A stretch of DNA of 64,000 bases from assembly GCF_024323335.1 (NCBI RefSeq), contig NC_066581.1, positions 349,126,409 through 349,190,408 on the forward strand, read 5' to 3'. The DNA comes from Lathyrus oleraceus (taxonomy: Eukaryota; Streptophyta; Magnoliopsida; Fabales; Fabaceae). Both the position numbers and the translations under genes were made by a program. Under the pieces are notes generated by a model. It had not been told where the DNA came from and did no database searches. It saw nothing but the letters and a program-made list of their open reading frames with translations. This document shows, piece after piece, positions 11,832-23,433 of the stretch (the stretch's first letter is position 1; each line of letters starts with the position of its first letter).

Positions 11832-12892
11832 AATCTTCTTGAACATGAATACAGGAATTGCGCGAGCTATTCAGGTATTCGAGGTGGAAGAGGATTAAAT
11901 ATCGATGTATCAAAAATTTTCTTAAATAGGTGGTTGAAGTCATCCCAAGCTTTTTATGTTTCCGTGGGGTATCATAATGGGGAATAAGATATATGTAATG
12001 CATGATGCATGCCCTTATTTTATGTTGAATGCTTGTTTGCTTATTTGTCCTTTATGGGGGTCTGCCTTTATTGTGATGGGAACTCTGACTCGTCATCGAG
12101 AATTAGAACATGATTGCCGACAAATTTTAATTGGTGCCAATACTGCCATTACGGAATTCCCTGCCTGTTAAGGAACACTGAAAGGTCGGAACCCCCACGG
12201 TGCCCAGCTGATTGAATATCACAGGTATCCAAGTAACACTCTTATTGAGTCACCGATCACCTATCAGGTTTGTCGGGTTTCAACAGTAATGCAAAGTGTT
12301 TCTCTTTAGTGTAGCTTTTTATTATTCCCCAAAATTTTAAAGCATTATGTGAGTAAGACAAGCCAACTATTTTGCATAAAAACATAGAATAACATGTTTG
12401 ATGGAATAATTGAATTTTATTGATATAGAATCTGTACATATGGTGAGTACAAGGATGCAGACGCCCTTAATGAGGACGTTGCAAAAATTGAAAAATAATT
12501 GAAATGGCAATGGGAAATATTTTTGTATGATTTTCTCCATTGATTACAACATCAGCCTCGTTCTACCACATAACCTGTATATCCAAAACCTTGCTTCGTC
12601 TGACGGTGATTGGATCGGTCCTTGACCCTCTGATATCTAGCTTGTAGCATATGGGCTCGAGGATCATAGTCAATGCCTTTATCCCTAACTTTTTCCTGGA
12701 CCTTTCAATTTTTTTCGTCCACCGGGATGCTTCTTTTTGCCTAAGCCTCCCTTTCGGGTTTTCGGCTTAGCGAGCTTCATATGTGTTCCCTAACTTTTGC
12801 ATGGACAAATCATTTTTTGGTCCATCGGGATAGCCATTTTTGCCTAGATTAACCTAGCAGAGGTTAACCTAACGTGCTTTCATCATTTCTTT
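11832..12892 (-). other. Element B 3' UTR
   Basis: About 1.06 kb between pol stop and PPT, much shorter than in A (2.9 kb) or C (4.3 kb) and without obvious tandem repeats. The part next to pol carries paired hairpins (12697-12872). The remainder has no feature I recognise. Confidence 0.6.
12697..12872 (-). ncRNA. Hairpin series downstream of pol in element B
   Basis: Four inverted repeats: 12845-12872 (TAACCT/AGGTTA), 12802-12824 (TGGAC/GTCCA), 12741-12770 (CTAAGCC/GGCTTAG enclosing CCCGAAAGGG) and 12697-12721 (TGGAC/GTCCA). The third and fourth correspond to hairpins 1 and 2 of A and C, with different stem bases that still pair, and are followed by the same GGCAAAAA or close variants. This is a proposed cis-acting RNA structure, not a separate RNA gene. 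Confidence 0.5.
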
Positions 12893-14376
12893 TTAGGCAT
12901 AATATTTTTTGACTATGTCTGCATTCACTGGCGAAGGCAAATCTTCCCCATCCATTGTTGTGAGGATTTGAGACCCACTTGAGAATGCCTTTTTGACAAC
13001 GAAAGGTCCCTCGTAGTTGGGAGTCCATTTGCCTCACGGATCTGAGTGAATGGAATAGTACCTATTAAGCACGAGTTCTCCAACGTGATACGCATGAGGA
13101 AGAACCTTCTTGTCAAAAGCTTATTTGAGACGTCTTTGGTATAGCTGACCGTGACAGACGGCCGTCAAACGCTTCTCCTCAATCAGATTCAGCTGGTCAT
13201 ACTGAGATTGAACACATTCAACTTCATCAAGATCAGCTTCCATGATGACCCTGAGTGAGGGGATCTCGACCTCAATGGGTAGGACAACCTCCATTCCATA
13301 AACCAGAGAGTATGAAGTTGCCCCAGTGGATGTGTGAACTGAGGTTCTGTAGCCGTGCAGAGCAAAGGGTAACATCTCATGCCAGTCCTTGTATGTTTTA
13401 ATCATCTTCTGGATGATCCTCTTGATATTTTTGTTAGCTGCTTCTACGACGCCATTCATCTTGGGCCGATATGGTGAAGAGTTGTGGTGCTCGATCTTAA
13501 ATTCTTTGCACAACTCCCTCATCATAGTGTTGTTGAGATTACTGGTGTTGTCAGTGATGATCTTGCTAGGTATCCCATAGCGGCAGATTATCTCTTTCTT
13601 GATAAACCGGTTAACCACTTGTCAAGTGACGTTGGCATACGAAGCAACTTCGACCCATTTTATGAAGTAATCAATAGCGACTAGGATGAATCGATGTCCA
13701 TTGGAAGCTTTGGGCTCTATCATCCCAATCATATCGATGCCCCATATAGAAAAGGGCCATGGGGAAGTTAGAACATTCAACAGAGTCGGTGGCACAAAGA
13801 TCTTATCGCCATATATCTAGCACTTATGGAATCTTTTCACAAAATTGTAGCAATCGACCTCCATTGTCATCCAATAATAACCAGCCCGGAGGATCTTCTT
13901 GGCCATAGCAGGACCCTTCGCATGTACACCCTCGCAGCCCTCGTGTATGGACTTTATGATTGTACTAGCTTCGTGTCTATCCACACATCTGAGCAGTACA
14001 GAATCATAATTCCTCTTATATAGAACATCACCGTTTAGGAAGAACTTGGAAGAGAGTCTTCTCAGAGCTTTCTTATCGGTAATGGATATACCCTCGGGAT
14101 ATTGTTGTTTCTCCATAAATGTTTTGATGTCATAGAGCCAAGGCTTATCGTCAGGATCAGCCTCAATTGATAGAAAATGTGTTGGTTCATCTAAGTGGTC
14201 AATCTGGATGGATGGTGCTTCATTCTTCCATTTGACTTTGAACATGGATGCCAGCGTGGCTAGAGCATCGGCTAACTGATTTTCTTCCCTAGAAATATGG
14301 TGAAAGGAGATTTCATCAAAATAGGGTATCAATTTTCTGATATGCTCTTTGTAAGGTATCAACTTGGTATCCCTTT
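12893..14376 (-). pseudogene. Element B pol remnant: end of aRNase H plus integrase
   Basis: The minus strand begins inside the archaeal-type RNase H (IPYFDEISFHHISREENQ, then LADALATLASM with the last catalytic Asp). It continues through the integrase HHCC region (HEGCEGVHAKG...CYNFVKRFHKC), the catalytic core (ITDNTSNLNN; SPYRPKMNGVVEAANKN) and a C-terminal GPY-like domain (KWTPNYEGPFVVKKAF) to the stop at 12893-12895. Defects: a stop after FHKC (13817), a stop before QVVNRF (13619), a stop after QRRLK (~13120) and one in the C-terminal domain. The usual DNG at the second Asp is DNT. The 5' end is cut at the junction with element C, and the LTR-derived frame there produces an artificial fusion up to 14683. 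Confidence 0.85.
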
Positions 14377-14501
14377 CGACGGGATCCACGCTCAGAAAGA
14401 ATAGAAGAAAGGTTGCTAAAGACTGCTCAAACACTGCACACACGCTGGAAACAAACACAGATGAAAGACGGAAGAAGGACTCGGCAGGATGTCGCATCCT
14501 G

Positions 14502-15071
14502 GGCCTACGTAGTTTGTCAGAGACAAACATCAAAGTTAACGTAGTTCGGGGGATAGGGAAAACATGCTCGCTAGGATATCGCATCCTATGCATACGTATC
14601 TTCTCTAACCAGAGAAGAATCAAAGCACTCGTAGCTCGACTAACGCACGCCGGACAAAACACAAACAGGAAACCGACTGCCAATCGCTGGACTTACGTCA
14701 GACTCCATACAAACAAACACCCACAGGAAACCGACTGCCAATCGCTGGACTTACGTCAGACTCCAACAAACAAACAAGGCACGGGAAACCGACTGCCAAT
14801 CGCTGGGCTTATGTTAGACTCCAATAAACAAACAAGACACAGGAAACCGACTGCCAATCGCTGGACTTATGTCAGGCTCCAAGCAGAGAAACGTAAACAG
14901 AAGGGTCTCGATTGCAACTAGGGCAAGAGAACGGGAAAAGTCTCAATCGCAACGAGGGAGAGAGAAAAGAATTAGTGTTAGTTGTTAGTTGTTAGTCAAA
15001 CTCGACAAGACATCGCATCTCATGCCTACGTATCTCATCTAGACATGAGAATCAGAGTTGCCGTAGTTCGG
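14502..15071 (-). repeat. Three LTR hairpin modules in C's 3' LTR
   Basis: Cores at 14502-14549, 14589-14638 and 15023-15071. Inner stems are TTTGTC/GACAAA, CTTCTCT/AGAGAAG and CTCAT/ATGAG; the flanks are TACG...CGTA to CTACG...CGTAG. The stems have no common sequence, yet each pairs. In the 5' LTR the first stem has one mismatch. Confidence 0.6.
14660..14885. repeat. 58-bp tandem repeat, four copies, in C's 3' LTR
   Basis: Units begin near 14668, 14724, 14783 and 14841 with GGAAACCGACTGCCAATC, followed by CGCTGGACTTACGTCAGACT and an ACAAACAA linker. The same array is in the 5' LTR (27150-27385), so it predates the insertion of C. An open frame on the plus strand (14364-14921) is a by-product of the unit and not a gene. 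Confidence 0.8.
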
Positions 15072-17759
15072 CTAAACTATTCCTGTTGGTTTGTGTTTTT
15101 TAAGTGAACAACGTTACTGCACAATCTACCGGATGCTCGACCTTTGGAGACTTACTCGCCTGTAGTAGAAGGAGTTAACGTGTCCTTAAGAGGGGATAAT
15201 GTTTGTTTGTGTTTTAGGAAAGCTCACGCAAGAAAGGAAGTCCTATACGAAGGAACTGTGCTACCTTAATTGACATGCAAACGAGACTACGCGGAGTCTA
15301 GCAAACCTAGGGGATACAATCACATCACACAAACACAAACAGCATGAAGTAAACATACCAACAAGGGGCTCAAACATCAAGGCTGGGCTTTAGTCAAGGG
15401 GTCATATCAACCTTGACAAACAAGCCAACTGGAAAGGGGTATTTTGAGCTCTTAACCCTAACATTGAGAGTTAGGGTGAAGTAGATGAAATGGGAGATGA
15501 GGGTAAGACCTCATAGCTCTTATCCCTGGCCTGGGAGAGCTTTAATCAATAGAAAGTGTGGGAGTTCAGAATGAAGGAACTCTTCTCCACATGACTGACA
15601 CAACAAGATTTTGGGTTTTTATTCAAAATGCATCAACACATGGTGTGAGCAAGATGAATGACACACTGAGTAGCAGAGGATGGATTGTACATCCCTTCTA
15701 TCTGCCAATTGCCTCCTAAGAGGACTTAACCTGCTTGGCACAAAATTAAACAAACAAAGACATGGCCTCTTAAGGAGGGCTTCAGACAGGTGTCTGCCAA
15801 CATAACATGACAGGTCTTCCAGACTACATGAAGAGTAGGAATTTACCTAAGTGGTGTGCCAACCACAAGCAATAGCAAAGCAAAGTTCAAATGAACTTAA
15901 AGCAACTTATGTACCTGTGTAAACAACTAAACAAATCAGTACAGTATTCAGACAAACTATTCACAGACAAACAACAAACAGATAATCCCAATGCACAACA
16001 TATAAGCCATGAGGCAAACTCAAGTGAATTATCATCAACCTACAAAACAAACAAATGTTAGCAATCAATAGCAAATATCAACATTCAAATGATGAAGTAA
16101 CATCAACCATGGAGATTAGGTGCTTGGTCCTGAAATTCAAAGCTCACATGTAAGTACAAACCACTAGGTCAAAGCCTAGGGTCAAAGGTGAAGAAAAAAT
16201 TCAAAACAGGGGCTAATATTCAACACAATGCAACTTCAAACACATATTAACATGTCCTAAAAAGGACCAAAACAAAATCATCAAGCAAAGGCATTTCATG
16301 TGCAAGGGAAGTCAAAGACAATTTCAAAGCATATATTTGGACATTGAGAATGACAAATTCCAAATCAAAACAGAAATGATTCAAATGATTCTGGAAAAAA
16401 TCATGTGCATACAACACATTCAACATGATCATCATACAAAAAATCAGAATCAACAGAGGTCATTTGATATGGAAATGAAATTGCACAAGTTGATCATCCA
16501 ATTGTGTGACACAAATTGTCTCACCAAGTTAATACATGCATAAAACAGAAATGGTAAATGTAAAAAATGCCAAACCAAGACCAACACATCCATCAATGTA
16601 TCTAGAATCATCATGTAAAATTTCATGTCCATTGGATTAAAATCAAGCATTTCACAATAGAAAGAGCAAGGCAAGGTCACATATGCATACATGATCAATC
16701 AACCTAGAGCAAATAAATTTCCAGCCATGCACAACTTCAGAAAAAATCATCATGAAACACTAGACATCTCAAGGAACAATTAGCAAAAAACCAGGTATTT
16801 TTTGGATCATTTTTCAATTTGATGTGCATTTTACAAGTTGGAAAAAATAATGAAAATCAAGATGAACATATATTGGAAATTTGGAGGGAAAGGCAATAAA
16901 ATATGAATGGATTTGAATATTTGTCTTCGCTGGGAATCGAACCAGGTTGAGAATCAAATGAGGAGCGCGCCTAGCAATGAAACTACGTCGTTTTGGCTGA
17001 AAAGCCCTAGGGAAATAGCGGCGGTTACAACCGTCACAAAAACCGACGCAAATGATGAATCTTCATCTTCTTCATGAAGAACACGAAGAACACTCATGAA
17101 CTCCAATGGAGTTTTTCCAGACTTTTTAAGATTTCCAGAAATGCTCAGAATCCAAAAAATATTATATCAATCAAATTCTCATGCAATGTATGTTGTAGAT
17201 CCATTATCATTTCATGCTAATTCATCATTAATCATGTAAAACGAATCAAATAAAGTTTGACATGTGAAACTTCAATCAAGCATATCTCTCTCAATTTTTA
17301 TCCAAATCGCACGAAATTTATATCAAAATGATCGGTAAAGCAAGATCTAGAAGAATATCTACATGGATTGTGAAATTACGAAGCTCGAAAAACTCACCTC
17401 TTGAAGAACAACTCCTTGTTTTGCGCGATTCAAAGCTCCAGATGCTTCTAATCCACTTCAGAATACTTGATATGATGTTTGATGAAGAAAAGGAAGCTTG
17501 AGAACGTGTAGATCTAGATTAATAATCAACTTCCATCTTTGAGTTTTAAGCTTCAAATGCTTGGTTCTTGCACGAATTCAACAAACCAATACTTGATTCA
17601 CACTCTAATCAACTCACTGATCATGAATCTTCAACAAAAACATGGTGTTATGTTGAAGGATTTTGAAATTTGGTTTGAAGAAAATTTTGGAGGGAGAGAG
17701 AAACTAGATCTAGAAATGTGAAATTGTGATTAACTTTTCAAATTCTGTTATGATTATGG

Positions 17760-17767
17760 TATTTATA
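17760..17767 (-). promoter_or_regulatory. TATA box of C's 3' LTR
   Basis: Minus-strand TATAAATA, conserved in the 5' LTR at 30245-30252 and ~1 kb inside the LTR start. Confidence 0.5.
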
Positions 17768-18750
17768 TGCTGTACTAATCACACTAAAAATGTTAATTAG
17801 CAATGGTTAATGGTAATTAGCAAAAATAAGGTGTTTTGACAAAAATTGAAAAATTGCATGGTGCATGTAGTAATCCTACGTGAACAGTACCCTTGGCTTG
17901 ATCATTTTCACTTAAAATCCTTTTTTAAACTCAATGGCAATGGTAGAAAGTCCATATAATGCACCATTTTGAATTTTGCAATTTCCCTCCAAAATTGACT
18001 TGAAATATCACATGATCATATGATGAGATTTTATGTAATGTGATGCATGATTTGGATACTTCATGTCAAGAGAAGAATAATGCAAAAAGAACCACCAAAT
18101 TTGGAGTTATGAATCAAAAGTTATGCTCATTTGAAATCCCATGCACACTTGGAAATGATTGGATCATATCTCCTCAACCACACATCATAAATCCATGATC
18201 TTGGACTTTTTGGAAATGGGAGAAAAAGATCTTCAACTTTCATGTTTGACAAAATTTCATTTGAAGCTTCTTTGATGTTGGAAAGTTGAGTTGAAGTTGG
18301 TCCAAAACTTGTCATTTTTGGAAACTTTCAAATTACAGGTCACTTTCCATTTTTGGAAACTTTTGATCTGGCTTCAAAATCTTCAAGGTAGATGTTTGAA
18401 ATGTTGAATAACCCTCTTTGGGACATTAATGAAGTGTCTCAAACCATTTCTCTATCTCCTAGCCCTCAGTTGACTTGCAGTTGACTTTTATGGGCCTCAG
18501 ATGACCTGGTCATGCACTGTGGACTTTGAGCATCTAGCCTTTGGTCAAGTTGCTTCAAAATGAACCTTGGGTCATGTAAGCTCTCTAGAACAACCATAGG
18601 GCCTTTATCTCATGGAAAAACCATTGCTCTCTTGCACAGATGGATTCTCCTAACCAGCTTTGACTGATGAAATGCAACATGCTATGCAATGCTAATGACC
18701 TAAAAATGAAATGTATGTACAGATGAGAGGTGCAAATTTGAGGTGCTACA

Positions 18751-18762
18751 GCTGCCCCTATT
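18751..18762 (-). promoter_or_regulatory. Polypurine tract of element C
   Basis: Minus-strand AATAGGGGCAGC directly abutting the LTR start TGTAGC. Confidence 0.85.
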
Positions 18763-18984
18763 CAATCAACTGGGAACCTGAACAGATGAGAGCAACGGTT
18801 GTCAGACCTTCAAGGTAAACAAGGATTGAATACCAAAGAACCGTAGAAATTTGCACTCTGCGAGGATCCAAGAAAAGAATGTTCACCAATGGCAACTTCC
18901 ACTGGGATCTGATATTTATCAATGGACCAGACAAGACGTCTACCAACGACTCCACTGCGGATTTTTATTTTTTTGTCAATGAAA

Positions 18985-19590
18985 AGGAACCAGCCAGACG
19001 TCAACGGACGAACGGGAAAAATTCAACGTTTATCGATACCAACGGAGAGGTGACCAGACATCAACGGATGAATGGGAGAAAGAGAGAACCATACGTCAAC
19101 GGACGAATGGGAAGAACTCAACGTTTACCGAAACCAGCGGAGAGGTGACCAGACATCAACGGATGAATGGGAAGACTCGACCAGACGTCAACGGGCGAAC
19201 GGGAGAAGCTCGACGTTTATCGACACCAACGGAGAGGTGACCCGACATCAACGGGTGACTGGGAAGACTCGACCAGACGTCAACGGACGAACGGGAGAAG
19301 CTCGACGTTTACCAATACCAACGGAGAGGTGACCAGACATCAACGGATGAATGGGAAGACTCGACCGGACGTCAACGGACGAACGGGAGAAGCTCGACGT
19401 TTATCGACACCAACGGAGAGGTGACCAGACATCACGGATGAATGGGAAAGGACTCAACCAGACGTCAACGGACGAACGGGAGAAGCTCGATGTTTATCGA
19501 CACCAACGGAAAGGTGACCAGACATCAACGGATGAACTGGGAAGAAAAGATACAACCAGACGTCAACGGACGAATGGGAAAAAGAAAGGG
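18985..19590. repeat. 92-bp tandem array in C's 3' UTR
   Basis: Six units start with GACCAGACATCAACGGATG at about 19052, 19147, 19238, 19331, 19422 and 19515, plus partial flanking units. Period 91-95 bp. Each unit contains two related ~45-bp halves (CAGACRTCAACGGACGAA), so it probably grew from a shorter ancestor. Confidence 0.85.
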
Positions 19591-19794
19591 GTGAGGGGTT
19601 ACTGGCTAGTAGGTAACAAGCTTGGGAAGAATGAATATCCAAGACCAGTGTACGGGTGAGATATATCAATCAACCAAAAACATCTGAGGAAAACCTGGAA
19701 AAGGTATACTTCGACTCAGGAAAATCTGACTCCACATGGGACCAAGGTCGCAATGAGCAGGAAGGAAGGAACACCAAGGATACCGGGTCGTAGG

Positions 19795-20800
19795 CATATA
19801 ACAGGTGACCGACCAAGGCGTGAACTGGTTTGTGTTCCAAAACACTCATCATCCTGAAGAGAGCTAGCAAAGCAATCTTGTTAGAGGATGGACATTCGAT
19901 TCCACAAGGAATACGAATCTTACTCAGTTGGGGAAACAAACAAAGGGTTCAACCAAAGAGTGCATGAGATGTATTATCTATAGCCGTCAAAACGTAGATA
20001 ATATACTCGCATGGAAGATTATCCATAACCGGGTTGTAGGTTGACAAAGGATAGATCGACCGAAATCGTGAATTGGTGTGTGTTCTAAAACACTCATCAT
20101 CCTGAAGAGAGCGAAAGCAATCTTGTTAAAGGATGGACATTCGATTCCACAAGGAATACGAATCTTACTCGACTGGGAAGGACAAGACTTCGACCAAAGA
20201 GCGCATGAGATATATTATCTATAGCCGTCAAAACGTAAATAATATACTCGCATGGAAGATTATCCGTAACCGGGTTGTAGGTTGATAAAGGATAGATCGA
20301 TCGAAATCGTGAATTGGTGTGTGTTCCAAAACACTCATCATCCTGAAGAGAGCGAAAGCAATCTTGTTAAAGGATGGACATTCGATTACACAAGGAATAC
20401 GAATCTTACTCGACTAGGAAGGACAAGACTTCGACCAAAGAGCGCATGAGATATATTATCTATAGCCGTCAAAACGTAGATAATATACTCGCATGGAAGA
20501 TTATCCGTAACCGGGTTGTAGGTTGATAAAGGATAGATCGACCGAAATCGTGAATTGGTGTGTGTTCCAAAACACTCATCATCCTGAAGAGAGCGAAAGC
20601 AAACTTGTTAAAGGATGGACATTCGATTCCACAAGGAATACGAATCTTACTCGACTGGGAAGGACAAGACCTCGACCAAAGAGCGCATGAGATATATCAT
20701 CTATAGCCGTCAAAACATAGATAATATACTCGCATGGAAGATTATCCATAACCAGGTTGTAGGTTGTTAAAGGATAAATCAACCGAAAAGAAAGGCATCG
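19795..20800. repeat. 241-bp tandem array in C's 3' UTR
   Basis: About four copies. GCATGAGATATATTATC recurs near 19961, 20201, 20442 and 20683, and ATCATCCTGAAGAGAGC near 19850, 20095, 20337 and 20579. Units are nearly identical, pointing to recent amplification. The first copy is more diverged (ACCGACCAAGGCGTGAACTG). Confidence 0.85.
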
Positions 20801-20859
20801 GGATACCAGGACTAGGTATGTAAAGATGACCAATCAAAAGGGGAAACAACAAACATCAC

Positions 20860-21330
20860 CGGAAAACGGTGAATGAAAGAGGACCCACTGAGGATAAAAT
20901 TGCCTACTCGGAGCAATTACCCACAAGGAAGGGGAAGGCCCGCTGAGGATAAAATTGCTTAATCAAAGCAAATATCCAAAAGGGAAAAGGACTATCAATA
21001 CCGAAAACTGGATAATGATAACCGCGAAGAGGGGATTACATCTACCGGCTAGGAGGTAGAAGACCACAACAATCTGCTGAGGAACAGAATGGGAGAAAAC
21101 AGGATTTACAACTACCGGGTAGTAGGTAGAAGACCGCAAAAATCCGCCAACAACCAGAATGAACCCCAATGGTTACCTCTGCTAGGGGATGAAAGTAGGA
21201 TTTATAACCATCGGTTAGTAGGTAGAAAATCGTAAAGATAGGACTTACAACTACCAGTTAGTGGGTAGAAGCCAACAAATTCCGCTGAGGATAAGATGAA
21301 TGAGTGCCGGTTAGTGAGCAACTATTCATT
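20860..21330. repeat. Diverged short repeats in C's 3' UTR
   Basis: Repeated words CTGAGGATAAAATTGC and CTACCGG-TAGTAGGTAGAAG occur several times at ~60-90-bp spacing. Their reverse complements resemble GGTATTCTACCCAGTA...CCGGTAG in A's 3' UTR (59340-60080), so this block is shared between the two element families. Confidence 0.6.
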
Positions 21331-22905
21331 CATACCACAGGGAAGCACAAGAGACAGGCAATAGGAGCCAATTTATGATCGATCCAAAAAGGCAAACTGA
21401 ATCAAGACTCATCCTAATGAGGAAAGAACTCAATAGGGAAAACCCATCCCGTTATGTGTGCAGGGAGGGAACGGAAACAACCGTCAGCCACGAGGATATA
21501 ACTCAGTGGGGAATGCAGAAGGAAATGACAGACACTTTCTGCTTAAGGGGTCGACTCTATATGGAGAGATCAGACGCACCCACATCTGCTTGGGAAGATA
21601 TACTGGGGAGATCTGTATCACCAATTAGCAGGAGACAACCATCAATAGATACATGGCAAAAGATGCAACATGAGTATCTGAATGTTATGATTATGCATGT
21701 ACGTATTATGCATGAGGAATGTATGATGAATGCTGACAAACAAACATGTTTAACACACATAGGTCCAGGAATCAACCATCCGGTGCTACTCTTCCAGAGG
21801 GAAGGCCAAAATCACCAGAGAGCAAAGAAAACCTGCTGGAGACTGGGACATCAGGGAACAACATCATCCTGCAGGGGAGGAAGGCCACAAGAGGCTGCCG
21901 GAGGGATCATCAGTCACAACCGGAGAACAGAGTTCATAGCACAGGAAGACACTGCCACAACAACAACTCATGCTGGGGATCCGAGATACCAAGAAGCAAC
22001 CAGATCTCTGATGAGGATAGATAGGCATTGATAAAGCTCATCATGCCAACAATGCTGCTGAGAAATCTATCTGAGGGAATGCCGGATTACTGGGATGTCA
22101 ATCCACCAAATACCGAATCTTCCAAAGACAAGCACCCATGTCGGGGAGAGGAGAAGACTGCTCTGCTGGAGAGACGAAATTTGAAGTCTTCAATAAACAC
22201 TCTGCTTGGGAACTGGCCCACAAAAGTGTTCCAACAGCAAACTTGCTGGGGATGCCCCACAATAGGGCTCAAACAACACTCTACTGGGGATGCACCACAA
22301 TAGGGGCTAACAGGGACTTGGAGGAAGAATGTTGCACTGCCGGGGACATGAAGATGAACAACTTCAACCAACACTGCACTGAGCAACCTCGCTAAGGAGA
22401 AACTATAAGAGGTTCTACAGGAAAAAGATACAGTTATGCTCGAGATACGAACAAATGTCTTACCTGTTGGTAATCATACCACCCTTGGGAGAGCACTGCG
22501 GATCTCCTAAGTATCCTTCCATCATTGTGAATGTTCACTTTGTTTAAGAACAATTTTGTGAAAGATTTGTTTATTTTGAAAACAATGATACTTTATCAAT
22601 TAAAACATGCAAAACATTTGTTGAGTTGAAACAAATAAGAGTGCAAATAATTGGATAAAAGCTCAAATTGATTTGATGGAATGGTAATCTGCAAATGGCA
22701 AGACTCCATAGATCTGTACAAGTTTGAAACCGGTGATATATATTGGAGAGCGCTTTATTGAACATAATGACCTTTTCTCTACCAATTCCGAATTTCGATG
22801 TATTCGAAGCTTCAGTCGACGACGAATCAAGAATCTCTGGCGGATGACAGATGTAGAACACAGTCTTGTCAGGATGCAGTTACTTGCCAAATCCCTAGTT
22901 TTTGC

Positions 22906-23054
22906 CTAGATTGCCCCAGTGTGAGGTGCTCAATCTAGCGGGATGCAAATTCTTTTTTCAATGTCTCTAACTTTTGCCTGGATCGCCCTTTCGGGTTTTC
23001 AATCCACCGAGACGCTCCTTTTTGCCTAAGTCGCCCTTTCGAGGGTTCGACTTA
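22906..23054 (-). ncRNA. Three hairpins downstream of pol in element C
   Basis: On the minus strand from pol outward: 23027-23054 (TAAGTCG/CGACTTA around CCCTCGAAAGGG), 22979-23006 (TGGATTG/CGATCCA around CCCGAAAGGG) and 22906-22938 (CTAGATTG/CAATCTAG). The first two are followed by GGCAAAA. They match the A hairpins in order and spacing while stem bases differ. Proposed cis-acting RNA structure. Confidence 0.6.
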
Positions 23055-23078
23055 TCGAGCTATTCTGTTTTTTTTGTT

Positions 23079-23433
23079 TTAGGCGAAGTATTTCTTGACT
23101 GCATCTGAATTCACAGGACGAGTGAAATTCTCCACATCCATTGTCGTAAGTGTCAAAGCACCGCCTGAAGAGGCTCTCTTGACAACATATGGACCTTCAT
23201 AGTTTGGAGTCCACTTGCCCCTGGAATCGGGCGCGAAAGACAAGACTTTCTCGAGCACAAGGTCACCTTCTCGGAACACACGAGGCTTGACCTTGTTATC
23301 AAATGCTTTCTTCATTCTCTGCTGATACAACTAACCATGATACATGGCAGTTAATCTCTTCTTTTCGATCAGATTCACTTGGTCGTAACGACTCTGAATC
23401 CATTCAGCATCAGTCAACTTGGGATTTGAGGGT
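23079..23433 (-). pseudogene. Element C integrase, C-terminal piece
   Basis: Minus-strand reading LTDAEWIQSRYDQVNLIEKK... through LYQQRMKKAFDNKVKPRVFR and KWTPNYEGPYVVKRAS to KKYFA and a stop at 23079-23081. It matches the last ~115 residues of A's integrase (GPY/F-type domain). One stop replaces a Gln before LYQQ. The zinc-binding and D-D-E core are absent, so it has no catalytic function. Confidence 0.85.

Larger units (their letters stand above)
14377..18750 (-). repeat. Element C 3' LTR, lacking its last ~195 bp
   Basis: Aligned end to end with 26872-31236 of the 5' LTR. It starts (minus) with TGTAGCACCTC at 18750 beside the PPT. Homology stops at 14377 in GTCGAAAG, where it meets B's RNase H. 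It carries three hairpin modules, a 58-bp tandem repeat and a TATA box. Short ORFs on both strands have no protein resemblance. Confidence 0.9.
18763..23078 (-). other. Element C 3' UTR, 4.3 kb, repeat-rich
   Basis: Lies between the integrase stop and the PPT. From the PPT inward it holds a 92-bp tandem array, a 241-bp tandem array, diverged ~30-60-bp repeats shared with element A (20860-21330), ~1.5 kb of less ordered sequence with scattered GCTGGGGA/CTGAGGA words (21340-22860), and the post-pol hairpins (22906-23054). ORFs here are short and arise from the repeats. Confidence 0.75.

Noticed and set aside
14364..14921. 185-residue open frame on the plus strand with repeated NRLPIAGL-like units (paralogue at 26828-27415)
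   Set aside because: Antisense to C's LTR and produced by the 58-bp tandem repeat being nearly a multiple of three. No start context or protein similarity.
16932..16944. tRNA-like B-box word (complement of GGTTCGATTCCC) in C's LTR, also at 29420-29432
   Set aside because: No cloverleaf, acceptor stem or anticodon arm could be built around it. It is simply conserved between the two LTR copies.
18985..20800. Regular repeats resembling a CRISPR array or a minisatellite gene
   Set aside because: Units are contiguous tandem repeats without unique spacers, in a plant retrotransposon 3' UTR. The Arg/Thr-rich ORFs over them merely follow the repeat.
21375..22395. Overlapping 90-218-residue plus-strand ORFs in C's 3' UTR
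   Set aside because: Antisense to the element, no recognisable domain, and the sequence is built of recurring GCTGGGGA/CTGAGGA words.
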